Shown: positions 26,198 to 42,200, counted from the first letter of the stretch. The stretch: 64,000 bases of DNA from Sympetrum striolatum (GCA_947579665.1 OX388346.1:89096615-89160614); one strand, 5' to 3'. Numbers and translations: made by a program. Notes: generated by a model from the letters alone, not told the origin.

Positions 26198-29100
26198 CTA
26201 TTTTGCCTTACATTCTGTGATTTTGCTAAGATATAATCGAGAAAAGCATCGAGAACGGATAATTTCAAAAAATTTCAATCTTTTTTCATCTATTTTGCCT
26301 AACTCTTCGTGATTTTGCCAAGATATGATCGAAAAAAGCATCGAAAACGGATATATTAAACGATATTTATATCTTTTTCCTCTATTTTGCCTTAATTGTC
26401 GTGATATTGCTAAGATAAAATCGAAAAAAGAATCGAAAACGTATAGTTTCAACGAAATTTCAATCTTTTTTCTCTAGTTTACCTTAGTTTTATTGATTTT
26501 GCCATGATATGATCGAAAAAAGTATAGAAAACGGATAATTTCCACCAAATTTCAATTTTTTTCTTCAATTTTTCCTTAGTTTTCGTGATTTTAACAAGAT
26601 AAGATGAAAAAAAGCATCGATTAAGGATAATTTCAACGAAATTTCGATCTTTATCCTTAATTTTGCCTTAGTTTTCGTTATTTTTCCAAGATATGATTGA
26701 AAAAAGCATCGAAAACGGATAATTTCAAGTATTTCGCAATATATGTTCATCATTTTAACTTACTTTTCGTGATTTATCTGAAATATGATCGAAAAAAGGA
26801 TCGAAAACGGATATATTAAACGAAATTTACATCTTTTTCCTCTAATTTGCCTTAGTTGTCGTGATATTGCCAAGATATGACCAAAAAAAGTATCGAAAAC
26901 GGATAATTTCCACCAAATTTCTATTTTTTTTCTCCATTTTTCCATAGTTTTCGTGATAATTACAAGATAAGATGAAAAAAAGCATCGATAACGGATATTT
27001 TTCAACGAAATTTCGATCTTTTTCCCCAATTTTGCCTTAGTTTTCGTGATTTTTCCAAGATATGATTGAAAAAAGCATCGAAAAAGGATAATTTCAACAA
27101 AATTTCAATCTTTTGTCTCTATTTTGCCTTAGTTTTCGTGATTTATCCAAGTTATGACTGAAAAAAGCATCGAAAACGGATAATTTTTATGAAATTTCAA
27201 TCTTTTTCCTCTATTTTCTAACTTTCTGTAATTATTCTAAGATATATTCGAGAAAAGCATCGAAAAGGTATAATTTCAAAGAATTTTGCAATATATTTTC
27301 GTCATTTTGTCTTACTTATCGTGATCGATCTGCATTATGATCGAAAAAAGGATCGAAAACGGATTATTTCAAGAAAAGTTCAATATTTTTCCTCTATTTT
27401 TTGTTAGATTTTTTGATTTCGCCAAGATATGATCGAAAAAGTATCGAAAACGAATTTCAATATTTTTCCTCAAGATTTCCTTAGTGTTAGTGATTTTGGC
27501 AAGATTTGAATGAAAAAAGCACGGAGAACGGATAATTTCAACGAAATTTCAATCATTTTCCTCTTTTTTGCCTTACTTAACGTGATTTTGCAATGATATG
27601 CTCAAAAATAGAATCAAAAATGGATAATTTCAACGAAACTTCAATCTTTTTCGTCTATTTGCCTTAGTTGCCGTGAATCTACCAAGACATGATCAAAAAA
27701 GCATCGAAAACGGATTTTTTTCAATTAAATTTCAATCTTTTTCCGTCTATTTGAGAAGGATTTAGTGATTTTTCCAAGATTTGATTAAAAAAAGCATCGA
27801 TAACGGATAATTTCAACATAATTTGAAACTTTTTCCTCTAATTTGCCTTTCTTTCCGTGATTTTGCAACGTTATTACCGAAAAAAGCATCGAAACCGGAT
27901 AATGTCGACGTTATTTCCATCGTTTTCCTCTATTTTTATTTAGTTTTTGTAATTTTACCAAGCAATGATCGAAAAAAGCATCGAAAATGGATAATTTCAA
28001 GAAAATTTCAATCTTTTTTCATCTATTATTCCTAAATCTTCGTGATTTTTCCAAGATATGATCGAAAAAAGCATCGGAAACTGATATATTAAACGAAATT
28101 TATATCTTTTTCCTCAATTTTGCCTTAGTTTTCGTGGTATTGCCAAAAAATGATAGAAAACGGATAATTTTAATAAAATTTCAATATTTTTCCTCTATTT
28201 TACCTTAGATTTTTTTGATTTTGCCATGATATGATCGAAAAAAGTACCAAAAACGGATAATTTTTTGGAAATTTGAATCTTTTACCTCTATTTATCCTTA
28301 CTTTTCGTGATTTTTCGAAGATATGGTTGAAAAAAGCATCGAAAACGGATAATTTTTAGGAAATTTGAATCTTTTTCCTCTATTTTCCTTACTTTTCGTG
28401 ATTTTTCCAAGATATGATTGAAAAAAGTATCGAAAACGGATAATTTTTAAGAAATTTAAATCATTTTCCTCTATTTTGCCTTACATTCTGTGATTTTTCC
28501 AAGATATAATCGAAAAAAGCATCTAGAACGGATAATTTCAAAAAATTTCAATCTTTTTTCATCTATTTTGCCTAACTCTTCGAGATTTTGCCAAGATATG
28601 ATCGAAAAAAGCATCGAAAATGGATATATTAAACGAAATTTATATCTTTTTCCTCTATTTTGCCTTAATTGTCGTGATATTGCCAAGATAAAATCGAAAA
28701 AAGTATCGAAAACGGATAAGTTTTACGAAATTTCAATCTTTTTTCTCTATTTTACCTTAGTTTTATTGATTTTGCCATGATATGATCGAAACAAGTATAG
28801 AAAACGGATAATTTCCAGCAAATTTCAATTTTTATCTTCAATTTTTCCTTAGTTTTCGGGATTTTAACAAGATAAGATGAAAAAATGCATCGATAACGGA
28901 TAATTTCAACGAAATTTCGATCTCTCTCCTGAATTTTGCCTTAGTTTTCGTTATTTTTCCAAGATATGATTGAAAAAAGCATCGAAAACGGATAATTTCA
29001 AGTATTTCGCAATATGTGTTCATCATTTTGTCTTACTTTTCGTGATTTATCAGAAATATGATCGAAAAAAGCAACAAAAACGGATAATTTCAATCTTTTT

Positions 29101-32100
29101 TCATCTATTTTGCCTAACTCTTTGTGATTTTGCCAAGATATGATCGAAAAAAGTATCGAAAACGAATAGTTTCCTCGAAATTTGAATCTTTTTCCTATTT
29201 TTCCTTAGTTTTTGTGATTATATTAAGATTTGATTGAAAAAAGCACCGAGAACGGATAATTTCAACGAAAATTCAATCTTTTTCCTCTATTTATCCTTAA
29301 TTTTCGTGATTTTTCCAAGATATGATTGAAGAAAACATCGAAAACGGATAATTCTTACGAAATTTCAATCTTTTTCCTCTATTTTGCCTAACTTTCTGTG
29401 ATTAATCTAAGATATAATCGAGAAAAGCATCGAAAAGGTATAATTTCAAAGAATTTTGCAATATATTTTCGTCATTTTGTTTTACTTATCGTGATTTATC
29501 TGCATTATGATCGAAAGAAGGATCGAAAACGGATTATTTCAAGAAAAGTTCAATATTTTTCCTCTATTTTTTGTTAGATTTTTTGATTTCGCCAAGATAT
29601 GATCGAATAAGTATCGAAAACGAATAATTTCCTCGAAATTTCAATATTTTTCCTCAAGTTTTCCTTAGTTTTAGTGATTATGCCAAGATTTGATTAAAAA
29701 AAGCACCGAGAACGGATAATTTCAACGAAATTTCAATCTTTTTCCGTCTATTTGAGAAGGATTTAGTGATTTTACCAAGATTTGATTAAAAAAAGCATCG
29801 AAAACGGATAATTTCAACATAATTTGAAACATTTTCCTCTAATTTGCCTTTCTTTCCGTGATTTTGCAAAGTTATTACCGAAAAAAGGATCGAAACCGGA
29901 TAATGTCGACGTTATTCCAATCGTTTTCCTCTATTTTTATTTAGTTTTTGTAATTATACCAAGGAATGATCGAAAAAGGCATCGAAAAAGGATATTTTCA
30001 CCAAGATTTCAATCTTTCTTCGTCTATTTTTCCTAAATCTTCGTGATTTTTCCAAGATCTGATTGAAAAAAGCATCGAAATCGGACAATTTTTACGAAAT
30101 TTCTATCTTTTTCCTCTATTTTGCCTTTGCTTTCGTGATTTTTCCAAGATATAATTGAAAAAAAGCATCGAAAACGGATAATTTTAACGAAATTTCAATC
30201 TTTATCCTTTATTTTGCCTTACTTTCTGTGATTTTACCAAGATATAATCGAATAAAGCATCGAAAACGGATAATTTTAACAAAATTTCAATATTTTTCCT
30301 ATATTTTACCTTTGATTTTTTTTATTTTGCCAAGATATGATCGAAAAAAGTATCGAAAACGGATAATTTTTAGGAAAGTTGAATCTTTTTCCTCTATTTT
30401 TCCTTACTTTTCGTGATTTTTCCAAGATATGATTGAAAAAAGTATCGAAAACGGATAATTTTTAAGAAATTTAAATCATTTTCCTCTATTTTGCCTTACA
30501 TTCTGTGATTTTGCCAAGATATAATCGAGAAAAGCATCGAGAACAGATAATTTCAAAAAATTTCAATCTTTTTTCATCTATTTTGCCTAACTCTTCGTGA
30601 TTTTGCCAAGATATGATCGAAAAAAGCATCGAGAACGGATATATTAAACGAAATTTATATCTTTTTCCTCTATTTTGCCTTAATTGTCGTGATATTGCCA
30701 AGATAAAATAGAAAAAAGCATCGAAAACGGATAACATCAACGAAATTTTAATCTTTTGTCTCTATTTTACCTTAGTTATTATTGATTTTGCCATGATATG
30801 ACCATAAAAAGTATCGAAAACGGATAATTTCCACCAAATTTCTATTTTTTTTCTCCATTTTTCCATAGGTTTCGTGATAATTACAAGATAAGATGAAAAA
30901 AAGCATCGATAACGGATATTTTTCAACGAAATTTCGATCTTTTTCCCCAATTTTGCCTTAGTTTTCGTGATTTATCCAAGATATGACTGAAAAAAGCATC
31001 GAAAACGGATAATTTTTACGAAATTTCAATCTTTTTCCTCTATTTTGCCTAACTTTCTGTGATTAATCTAAGATATAATCGAGAAAAGCATCGAAAAGGT
31101 ATAATTTCAAAGAATTTTGCAATATATTTTCGTCATTTTGTTTTACTTATCGTGATATATCTGCATTATGATCGAAAAAAGGATCGAAAACGGATTATTT
31201 CAAGAAAAGTTCAATATTTTTCCTATATTTTACCTTTGATTTTTTTGATTTTGCCAAGATATGATCGAAAAAAGTATTGAAAACGGATAATTTTTATGAA
31301 ATTTGAATCTTCTTCCTCTATTTTCCTTACTTTTCGTGATTTTTCCAAGATATGATGGAAAAATGTATCGAAAACGGATAATTTTTACGAAATTTCAATC
31401 TTTTTCCTCTATTTTGCCTTTTACTTTGAATTTGCCAAGATATAAACGAAAAAAGCATCGAAAACGGATTATTTCAAGAAAATTTTAATCTCTTTTCATC
31501 TATTTTGCGTAACTCTTCATGATATTGCCAAGAAATGATCGAAAACGGATAATTAAAAAAAAAATTTCAATATTTTTCCTCTATTTTACCTTTGATTTTT
31601 TTGACTTTGCCAAGATATGATCGAAAAAAGCATCGAGAACGGATAATTTCAAAAAATTTCAATCTTTTTTCATCTATTTTGCCTAACTCTTCGTGATTTT
31701 GCCAAGATATGATCGAAAAAAGCATCGACGACGGACAATTTCAAGGAAATTTCAATCTTTTTCCGTCTATTTGAAAGGGTTTTCGTGATTTTTCCAAGAT
31801 TTGATCAAAGAATGCATTGATAACCCATAATTTCAACAAAATTTGAACCTTTTTCCTCTAATTTTCCTTAATTTTTTGATTTTGCCATGTTATGATCGAA
31901 AATAATATCGAAAACGGATAATTTCCACCAAATTATAATTTTTTTCCTACATTTTTCCTTAGTTTTCGTGATTTTTACAAGATAAGATAAAAAAAGCATC
32001 GATAACTGATAATTTCAACGAAATTTCGATCTTTTTCCTCAATATTGCCTTACTTTTCGTGGTATTGCCAAGAAATGATCGAAAACGGATAATTTTTACG

Positions 32101-32119
32101 AAATTTCAATCTTTTTCCT
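26198..32119 (+). repeat. Higher-order repeat copy C (5922 bp, reference unit)
   Basis: The most complete unit without the extra block. Seven landmark monomers (at 26198, 26565, 27823, 28838, 29824, 30486 and 31059) keep the same spacing as in B apart from the one-monomer difference. Its last kilobase shares private changes with copy D, for example TATGATGGAAAAATG near 31352 and 35462, where copy B has TATGATTGAAAAATG. Confidence 0.85.
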
Positions 32120-35100
32120 CTATTTTGCCTTACATTCTGTGATTTTGCTAAGATATAATCGAGAAAAGCATCGAGAACGGATAATTTCAAAAAATTTCAA
32201 TCTTTTTTCATCTATTTTGCCTAACTCTTCGTGATTTTGCCAAGATATGATCGAAAAAAGCATCGAAAACGGATATATTAAACGATATTTATATCTTTTT
32301 CCTCTATTTTGCCTTAATTGTCGTGATATTGCTAAGATAAAATCGAAAAAAGAATCGAAAACGTATAGTTTCAACGAAATTTCAATCTTTTTTCTCTAGT
32401 TTACCTTAGTTTTATTGATTTTGCCATGATATGATCGAAAAAAGTATAGAAAACGGATAATTTCCACCAAATTTCAATTTTTTTCTTCAATTTTTCCTTA
32501 GTTTTCGTGATTTTAACAAGATAAGATGAAAAAAAGCATCGATTAAGGATAATTTCAACGAAATTTCGATCTTTATCCTTAATTTTGCCTTAGTTTTCGT
32601 TATTTTTCCAAGATATGATTGAAAAAAGCATCGAAAACGGATAATTTCAAGTATTTCGCAATATATGTTCATTATTTTAACTTACTTTTCGTGATTTATC
32701 TGAAATATGATCGAAAAAAGGATCGAAAACGGATATATTAAACGAAATTTACATCTTTTTCCTCTAATTTGCCTTAGTTGTCGTGATATTGCCAAGATAT
32801 GACCAAAAAAAGTATCGAAAACGGATAATTTCCACCAAATTTCTATTTTTTTTCTCCATTTTTCCATAGTTTTCGTGATAATTACAAGATAAGATGAAAA
32901 AAAGCATCGATAACGGATATTTTTCAACGAAATTTCGATCTTTTTCCCCAATTTTGCCTTAGTTTTCGTGATTTTTCCAAGATATGATTGAAAAAAGCAT
33001 CGAAAAAGGATAATTTCAACGAAATTTCGATCTCTCTCCTGAATTTTGCCTTAGTTTTCGTTATTTTTCCAAGATATGATTGAAAAAAGCATCGAAAACG
33101 GATAATTTCAAGTATTTCGCAATATGTGTTCATCATTTTGTCTTACTTTTCGTGATTTATCAGAAATATGATCGAAAAAAGCAACAAAAACGGATAATTT
33201 CAATCTTTTTTCATCTATTTTGCCTAACTCTTTGTGATTTTGCCAAGATATGATCGAAAAAAGTATCGAAAACGAATAGTTTCCTCGAAATTTGAATCTT
33301 TTTCCTATTTTTCCTTAGTTTTTGTGATTATATTAAGATTTGATTGAAAAAAGCACCGAGAACGGATAATTTCAACGAAAATTCAATCTTTTTCCTCTAT
33401 TTATCCTTAATTTTCGTGATTTTTCCAAGATATGATTGAAGAAAACATCGAAAACGGATAATTCTTACGAAATTTCAATCTTTTTCCTCTATTTTGCCTA
33501 ACTTTCTGTGATTAATCTAAGATATAATCGAGAAAAGCATCGAAAAGGTATAATTTCAAAGAATTTTGCAATATATTTTCGTCATTTTGTTTTACTTATC
33601 GTGATTTATCTGCATTATGATCGAAAGAAGGATCGAAAACGGATTATTTCAAGAAAAGTTCAATATTTTTCCTCTATTTTTTGTTAGATTTTTTGATTTC
33701 GCCAAGATATGATCGAATAAGTATCGAAAACGAATAATTTCCTCGAAATTTCAATATTTTTCCTCAAGTTTTCCTTAGTTTTAGTGATTATGCCAAGATT
33801 TGATTAAAAAAAGCACCGAGAACGGATAATTTCAACGAAATTTCAATCTTTTTCCGTCTATTTGAGAAGGATTTAGTGATTTTACCAAGATTTGATTAAA
33901 AAAAGCATCGAAAACGGATAATTTCAACATAATTTGAAACATTTTCCTCTAATTTGCCTTTCTTTCCGTGATTTTGCAAAGTTATTACCGAAAAAAGGAT
34001 CGAAACCGGATAATGTCGACGTTATTCCAATCGTTTTCCTCTATTTTTATTTAGTTTTTGTAATTATACCAAGGAATGATCGAAAAAGGCATCGAAAAAG
34101 GATATTTTCACCAAGATTTCAATCTTTCTTCGTCTATTTTTCCTAAATCTTCGTGATTTTTCCAAGATCTGATTGAAAAAAGCATCGAAATCGGACAATT
34201 TTTACGAAATTTCTATCTTTTTCCTCTATTTTGCCTTTGCTTTCGTGATTTTTCCAAGATATAATTGAAAAAAAGCATCGAAAACGGATAATTTTAACGA
34301 AATTTCAATCTTTATCCTTTATTTTGCCTTACTTTCTGTGATTTTACCAAGATATAATCGAATAAAGCATCGAAAACGGATAATTTTAACAAAATTTCAA
34401 TATTTTTCCTATATTTTACCTTTGATTTTTTTTATTTTGCCAAGATATGATCGAAAAAAGTATCGAAAACGGATAATTTTTAGGAAAGTTGAATCTTTTT
34501 CCTCTATTTTTCCTTACTTTTCGTGATTTTTCCAAGATATGATTGAAAAAAGTATCGAAAACGGATAATTTTTAAGAAATTTAAATCATTTTCCTCTATT
34601 TTGCCTTACATTCTGTGATTTTGCCAAGATATAATCGAGAAAAGCATCGAGAACAGATAATTTCAAAAAATTTCAATCTTTTTTCATCTATTTTGCCTAA
34701 CTCTTCGTGATTTTGCCAAGATATGATCGAAAAAAGCATCGAGAACGGATATATTAAACGAAATTTATATCTTTTTCCTCTATTTTGCCTTAATTGTCGT
34801 GATATTGCCAAGATAAAATAGAAAAAAGCATCGAAAACGGATAACATCAACGAAATTTTAATCTTTTGTCTCTATTTTACCTTAGTTATTATTGATTTTG
34901 CCATGATATGACCATAAAAAGTATCGAAAACGGATAATTTCCACCAAATTTCTATTTTTTTTCTCCATTTTTCCATAGGTTTCGTGATAATTACAAGATA
35001 AGATGAAAAAAAGCATCGATAACGGATATTTTTCAACGAAATTTCGATCTTTTTCCCCAATTTTGCCTTAGTTTTCGTGATTTATCCAAGATATGACTGA

Positions 35101-36229
35101 AAAAAGCATCGAAAACGGATAATTTTTACGAAATTTCAATCTTTTTCCTCTATTTTGCCTAACTTTCTGTGATTAATCTAAGATATAATCGAGAAAAGCA
35201 TCGAAAAGGTATAATTTCAAAGAATTTTGCAATATATTTTCGTCATTTTGTTTTACTTATCGTGATTTATCTGCATTATGATCGAAAAAAGGATCGAAAA
35301 CGGATTATTTCAAGAAAAGTTCAATATTTTTCCTATATTTTACCTTTGATTTTTTTGATTTTGCCAAGATATGATCGAAAAAAGTATTGAAAACGGATAA
35401 TTTTTATGAAATTTGAATCTTCTTCCTCTATTTTCCTTACTTTTCGTGATTTTTCCAAGATATGATGGAAAAATGTATCGAAAACGGATAATTTTTACGA
35501 AATTTCAATCTTTTTCCTCTATTTTGCCTTTTACTTTGAATTTGCCAAGATATAAACGAAAAAAGCATCGAAAACGGATTATTTCAAGAAAATTTTAATC
35601 TCTTTTCATCTATTTTGCGTAACTCTTCATGATATTGCCAAGAAATGATCGAAAACGGATAATTAAAAAAAAAATTTCAATATTTTTCCTCTATTTTACC
35701 TTTGATTTTTTTGACTTTGCCAAGATATGATCGAAAAAAGCATCGAGAACGGATAATTTCAAAAAATTTCAATCTTTTTTCATCTATTTTGCCTAACTCT
35801 TCGTGATTTTGCCAAGATATGATCGAAAAAAGCATCGACGACGGACAATTTCAAGGAAATTTCAATCTTTTTCCGTCTATTTGAAAGGGTTTTCGTGATT
35901 TTTCCAAGATTTGATCAAAGAATGCATTGATAACCCATAATTTCAACAAAATTTGAACCTTTTTCCTCTAATTTTCCTTAATTTTTTGATTTTGCCATGT
36001 TATGATCGAAAATAATATCGAAAACGGATAATTTCCACCAAATTATAATTTTTTTCCTACATTTTTCCTTAGTTTTCGTGATTTTTACAAGATAAGATAA
36101 AAAAAGCATCGATAACTGATAATTTCAACGAAATTTCGATCTTTTTCCTCAATATTGCCTTACTTTTCGTGGTATTGCCAAGAAATGATCGAAAACGGAT
36201 AATTTTTACGAAATTTCAATCTTTTTCCT
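32120..36229 (+). repeat. Higher-order repeat copy D (4110 bp, internal deletion)
   Basis: Same as copy C except that 1812 bp is missing at about 33010-33030. Left of the junction the sequence follows the C monomer near 27080, and right of it the monomer near 28910. The switch lies within the shared stretch GGATAATTTCAAC, so the hybrid monomer is in register. This is the expected product of unequal crossing-over between misaligned monomers. Confidence 0.85.
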
Positions 36230-39200
36230 CTATTTTGCCTTACATTCTGTGATTTTGCTAAGATATAATCGAGAAAAGCATCGAGAACGGATAATTTCAA
36301 AAAATTTCAATCTTTTTTCATCTATTTTGCCTAACTCTTCGTGATTTTGCCAAGATATGATCGAAAAAAGCATCGAAAACGGATATATTAAACGATATTT
36401 ATATCTTTTTCCTCTATTTTGCCTTAATTGTCGTGATATTGCTAAGATAAAATCGAAAAAAGAATCGAAAACGTATAGTTTCAACGAAATTTCAATCTTT
36501 TTTCTCTAGTTTACCTTAGTTTTATTGATTTTGCCATGATATGATCGAAAAAAGTATAGAAAACGGATAATTTCCACCAAATTTCAATTTTTTTCTTCAA
36601 TTTTTCCTTAGTTTTCGTGATTTTAACAAGATAAGATGAAAAAAAGCATCGATTAAGGATAATTTCAACGAAATTTCGATCTTTATCCTTAATTTTGCCT
36701 TAGTTTTCGTTATTTTTCCAAGATATGATTGAAAAAAGCATCGAAAACGGATAATTTCAAGTATTTCGCAATATATGTTCATTATTTTAACTTACTTTTC
36801 GTGATTTATCTGAAATATGATCGAAAAAAGGATCGAAAACGGATATATTAAACGAAATTTACATCTTTTTCCGCTAATTTGCCTTAGTTGTCGTGATATT
36901 GCCAAGATATGACCAAAAAAAGTATCGAAAACGGATAATTTCCACCAAATTTCTATTTTTTTTCTCCATTTTTCCATAGTTTTCGTGATAATTACAAGAT
37001 AAGATGAAAAAAAGCATCGATAACGGATATTTTTCAACGAAATTTCGATCTTTTTCCCCAATTTTGCCTTAGTTTTCGTGATTTTTCCAAGATATGATTG
37101 AAAAAAGCATCGAAAAAGGATAATTTCAACAAAATTTCAATCTTTTGTCTCTATTTTGCCTTAGTTTTCGTGATTTATCCAAGTTATGACTGAAAAAAGC
37201 ATCGAAAACGGATAATTTTTATGAAATTTCAATCTTTTTCCTCTATTTTGCCTAACTTTCTGTAATTATTCTAAGATATATTCGAGAAAAGCATCGAAAA
37301 GGTATAATTTCAAAGAATTTTGCAATATATTTTCGTCATTTTGTCTTACTTATCGTGATCGATCTGCATTATGATCGAAAAAAGGATCGAAAACGGATTA
37401 TTTCAAGAAAAGTTCAATATTTTTCCTCTATTTTTTGTTAGATTTTTTGATTTCGCCAAGATATGATCGAAAAAGTATCGAAAACGAATTTCAATATTTT
37501 TCCTCAAGATTTCCTTAGTGTTAGTGATTTTGGCAAGATTTGAATGAAAAAAGCACGGAGAACGGATAATTTCAACGAAATTTCAATCATTTTCCTCTTT
37601 TTTGCCTTACTTAACGTGATTTTGCAATGATATGCTCAAAAATAGAATCAAAAATGGATAATTTCAACGAAACTTCAATCTTTTTCGTCTATTTGCCTTA
37701 GTTGCCGTGAATCTACCAAGACATGATCAAAAAAGCATCGAAAACGGATTTTTTTCAATTAAATTTCAATCTTTTTCCGTCTATTTGAGAAGGATTTAGT
37801 GATTTTTCCAAGATTTGATTAAAAAAAGCATCGATAACGGATAATTTCAACATAATTTGAAACTTTTTCCTCTAATTTGCCTTTCTTTCCGTGATTTTGC
37901 AACGTTATTACCGAAAAAAGCATCGAAACCGGATAATGTCGACGTTATTTCCATCGTTTTCCTCTATTTTTATTTAGTTTTTGTAATTTTACCAAGCAAT
38001 GATCGAAAAAAGCATCGAAAATGGATAATTTCAAGAAAATTTCAATCTTTTTTCATCTATTATTCCTAAATCTTCGTGATTTTTCCAAGATATGATCGAA
38101 AAAAGCATCGGAAACTGATATATTAAACGAAATTTATATCTTTTTCCTCAATTTTGCCTTAGTTTTCGTGGTATTGCCAAAAAATGATAGAAAACGGATA
38201 ATTTTAATAAAATTTCAATATTTTTCCTCTATTTTACCTTAGATTTTTTTGATTTTGCCATGATATGATCGAAAAAAGTACCAAAAACGGATAATTTTTT
38301 GGAAATTTGAATCTTTTACCTCTATTTTGCGTTACTTTTCGTGATTTTTCGAAGATATGGTTGAAAAAAGCATCGAAAACGGATAATTTTTAGGAAATTT
38401 GAATCTTTTTCCTCTATTTTCCTTACTTTTCGTGATTTTTCCAAGATATGATTGAAAAAAGTATCGAAAACGGATAATTTTTAAGAAATTTAAATCATTT
38501 TCCTCTATTTTGCCTTACATTCTGTGATTTTTCCAAGATATAATCGAAAAAAGCATCTAGAACGGATAATTTCAAAAAATTTCAATCTTTTTTCATCTAT
38601 TTTGCCTAACTCTTCGAGATTTTGCCAAGATATGATCGAAAAAAGCATCGAAAATGGATATATTAAACGAAATTTATATCTTTTTCCTCTATTTTGCCTT
38701 AATTGTCGTGATATTGCCAAGATAAAATCGAAAAAAGTATCGAAAACGGATAAGTTTTACGAAATTTCAATCTTTTTTCTCTATTTTACCTTAGTTTTAT
38801 TGATTTTGCCATGATATGATCGAAACAAGTATAGAAAACGGATAATTTCCAGCAAATTTCAATTTTTATCTTCAATTTTTCCTTAGTTTTCGGGATTTTA
38901 ACAAGATAAGATGAAAAAATGCATCGATAACGGATAATTTCAACGAAATTTCGATCTCTCTCCTGAATTTTGCCTTAGTTTTCGTTATTTTTCCAAGATA
39001 TGATTGAAAAAAGCATCGAAAACGGATAATTTCAAGTATTTCGCAATATGTGTTCATCATTTTGTCTTACTTTTCGTGATTTATCAGAAATATGATCGAA
39101 AAAAGCAACAAAAACGGATAATTTCAATCTTTTTTCATCTATTTTGCCTAACTCTTTGTGATTTTGCCAAGATATGATCGAAAAAAGTATCGAAAACGAA

Positions 39201-42200
39201 TAGTTTCCTCGAAATTTGAATCTTTATCCTATTTTTCCTTAGTTTTTGTGATTACATTAAGATTTGATTGAAAAAAGCACCGAGAACGGATAATTTCAAC
39301 GAAAATTCAATCTTTTTCCTCTATTTATCCTTAATTTTCGTGATTTTTCCAAGATATGATTGAAGAAAACATCGAAAACGGATAATTCTTACGAAATTTC
39401 AAACTTTTTCCTCTATTTTGCCTAACTTTCTGTGATTTTGCTAAGATATATTCGAGAAAAGCATCGAAAAGGTATAATTTCAAAGAATTTTGCAATATAT
39501 TTTCGTCATTTTGTTTTACTTATCGTGATTTATCTGCATTATGATCGAAAGAAGGATCGAAAACGGATTATTTCAAGAAAAGTTCAATATTTTTCCTCTA
39601 TTTTTTGTTAGATTTTTTGATTTCGCCAAGATATGATCGAATAAGTATCGAAAACGAATAATTTCCTCGAAATTTCAATATTTTTCCTCAAGTTTTCCTT
39701 AGTTTTAGTGATTATGCCAAGATTTGATTAAAAAAAGCACCGAGAACGGATAATTTCAACGAAATTTCAATCTTTTTCCGTCTATTTGAGAAGGATTTAG
39801 TGATTTTTCCAAGATTTGATTAAAAAAAGCATCGAAAACGGATAATTTCAACATAATTTGAAACATTTTCCTCTAATTTGCCTTTCTTTCCGTGATTTTG
39901 CAAAGTTATTACCGAAAAAAGGATCGAAACCGGATAATGTCTGCGTTATTCCAATCGTTTTCCTCTATTTTTATTTAGTTTTTGTAATTATACCAAGGAA
40001 TGATCGAAAAAGGCATCGAAAAAGGATATTTTCACCAAGATTTCAATCTTTCTTCGTCTATTTTTCCTAAATCTTCGTGATTTTTCCAAGATCTGATTGA
40101 AAAAAGCATCGAAATCGGACAATTTTTACGAAATTTCTATCTTTTTCCTCTATTTTGCCTTTGCTTTCGTGATTTTTCCAAGATATAATTGAAAAAAAGC
40201 ATCGAAAACGGATAATTTTAACGAAATTTCAATCTTTATCCTTTATTTTGCCTTACTTTCTGTGATTTTACCAAGATATAATCGAATAAAGCATCGAAAA
40301 CGGATAATTTTAACAAAATTTCAATATTTTTCCTATATTTTACCATTGATTTTTTTTATTTTGCCAAGATATGATCGAAAAAAGTATCGAAAACGGATAA
40401 TTTTTAGGAAAGTTGAATCTTTTTCCTCTATTTTTCCTTACTTTTCGTGATTTTTCCAAGATATGATTGAAAAAAGTATCGAAAACGGATAATTTTTAAG
40501 AAATTTAAATCATTTTCCTCTATTTTGCCTTACATTCTGTGATTTTGCCAAGATATAATCGAGAAAAGCATCGAGAACAGATAATTTCAAAAAATTTCAA
40601 TCTTTTTTCATCTATTTTGCCTAACTCTTCGTGATTTTGCCAAGATATGATCGAAAAAAGCATCGAGAACGGATATATTAAACGAAATTTATATCTTTTT
40701 CCTCTATTTTGCCTTAATTGTCGTGATATTGCCAAGATAAAATAGAAAAAAGCATCGAAAACGGATAATATCGACGTAATTTCAATATTTTTTCTCTATT
40801 TTACCTTAGTTTTATTGATTTTGCCATGATATGATCGAAACAAGTATATAAAACGGATATTTTCCACCAAATTTCAATTTTTTTCATCAATTTTTCCTTA
40901 GTTTTCGTGATTTTAACAAGATAAGATAAAAAAAAGCATCGATAACGGATAATTTCAACGAAATTTCGATCTTTTTCCTCAATTTTGCCTTAGTTTTCGT
41001 TATTTTTCCAAGATATGATTGAAAAAAGCATCGAAAACGGATTATTTCAAGTATTTCGCAATATATTTTCGTCATTTTGTCTTACTTTTCGTGATTTATC
41101 TTAAATATGATCGAAAACAACATCGTAAACGTATAATTTCAAGAAAATTTCAATCTTATTTCATCTATCTTGCCTAACTTTTCGTGATTTTGCCAAGATA
41201 TGATCGAAAAAAGCATCGAAAACGGATAATTTCAACAAAATTTCAATCTTTTCCTCTATTTTGCCTAACTTTCTGTGATTTTGCTAAGATATATTCGAGA
41301 AAAGCATCGAAAAGGTATAATTTCAAAGAATTTTGCAATATATTTTCGTCATTTTGTTTTACTTATCGTGATTTATCTGCATTATGATCGAAAAAAGGAT
41401 CGAAAACGGATTATTTCAAGAAAAGTTCAATATTTTTCCTCTATTTTTTTTAGATTTTTTGATTTCGCCAAGATATGATCGAAACAGTATCGAAAACGAA
41501 TAATTTCCTCGGAATTTCAATATTTTTCCTCAAGTTTTCCATAGTTTTAGTGATTATGCCAAGATTTGATTGAAAAAAGCACCGAGAACGGATAGTTTCA
41601 ACGAAATTCGAATCTTTTTCTTCTTTTTTGCCTTAATTTACGTGATATTGCAATTTAATGCTCAAAAATAGAATCAAAAACGGATAATTTCAACGAAACT
41701 TCAATCTTTTTCGTCTATTTGCCTTAGTTGCCGTGAATCTGCCAAGACATGATCAAAAGAGCATCGAAAACGGATTTTTTTCAATGAAATTTCAATCTTT
41801 TCCCGTCTATTTGAGAAGGATTTAGTGATTTTTCCAAGATTTAATTAAAAAAAGCATCGATAACGGATAATTTCAACATAATTTGAAACTTTTTCCTCTA
41901 ATTTGCCTTTCCTTCCGTGATTTTGCAAAGTTATTACCGAAAAAAGCATCGAAATCGGATAATGTCGACGTTATTTCAATCGTTTTCCTCTATTTTTATT
42001 TAGTTTTTGTAGTTTTACCAAGCAATGATCGAAAAAGGCATCGAAAAAGGATAATTTCACCAAAATTTCAATCTTTCTTCGTCTATTTTTCCTAAGTCTT
42101 CGTGATCTTTCCATGATATGATCGAAAAAAGCATCGAAGACGGACATTTTCATAGAAATTTCAATCTCTTTCTTCTATTTTTCCTTAGTTTTCGTGATTT

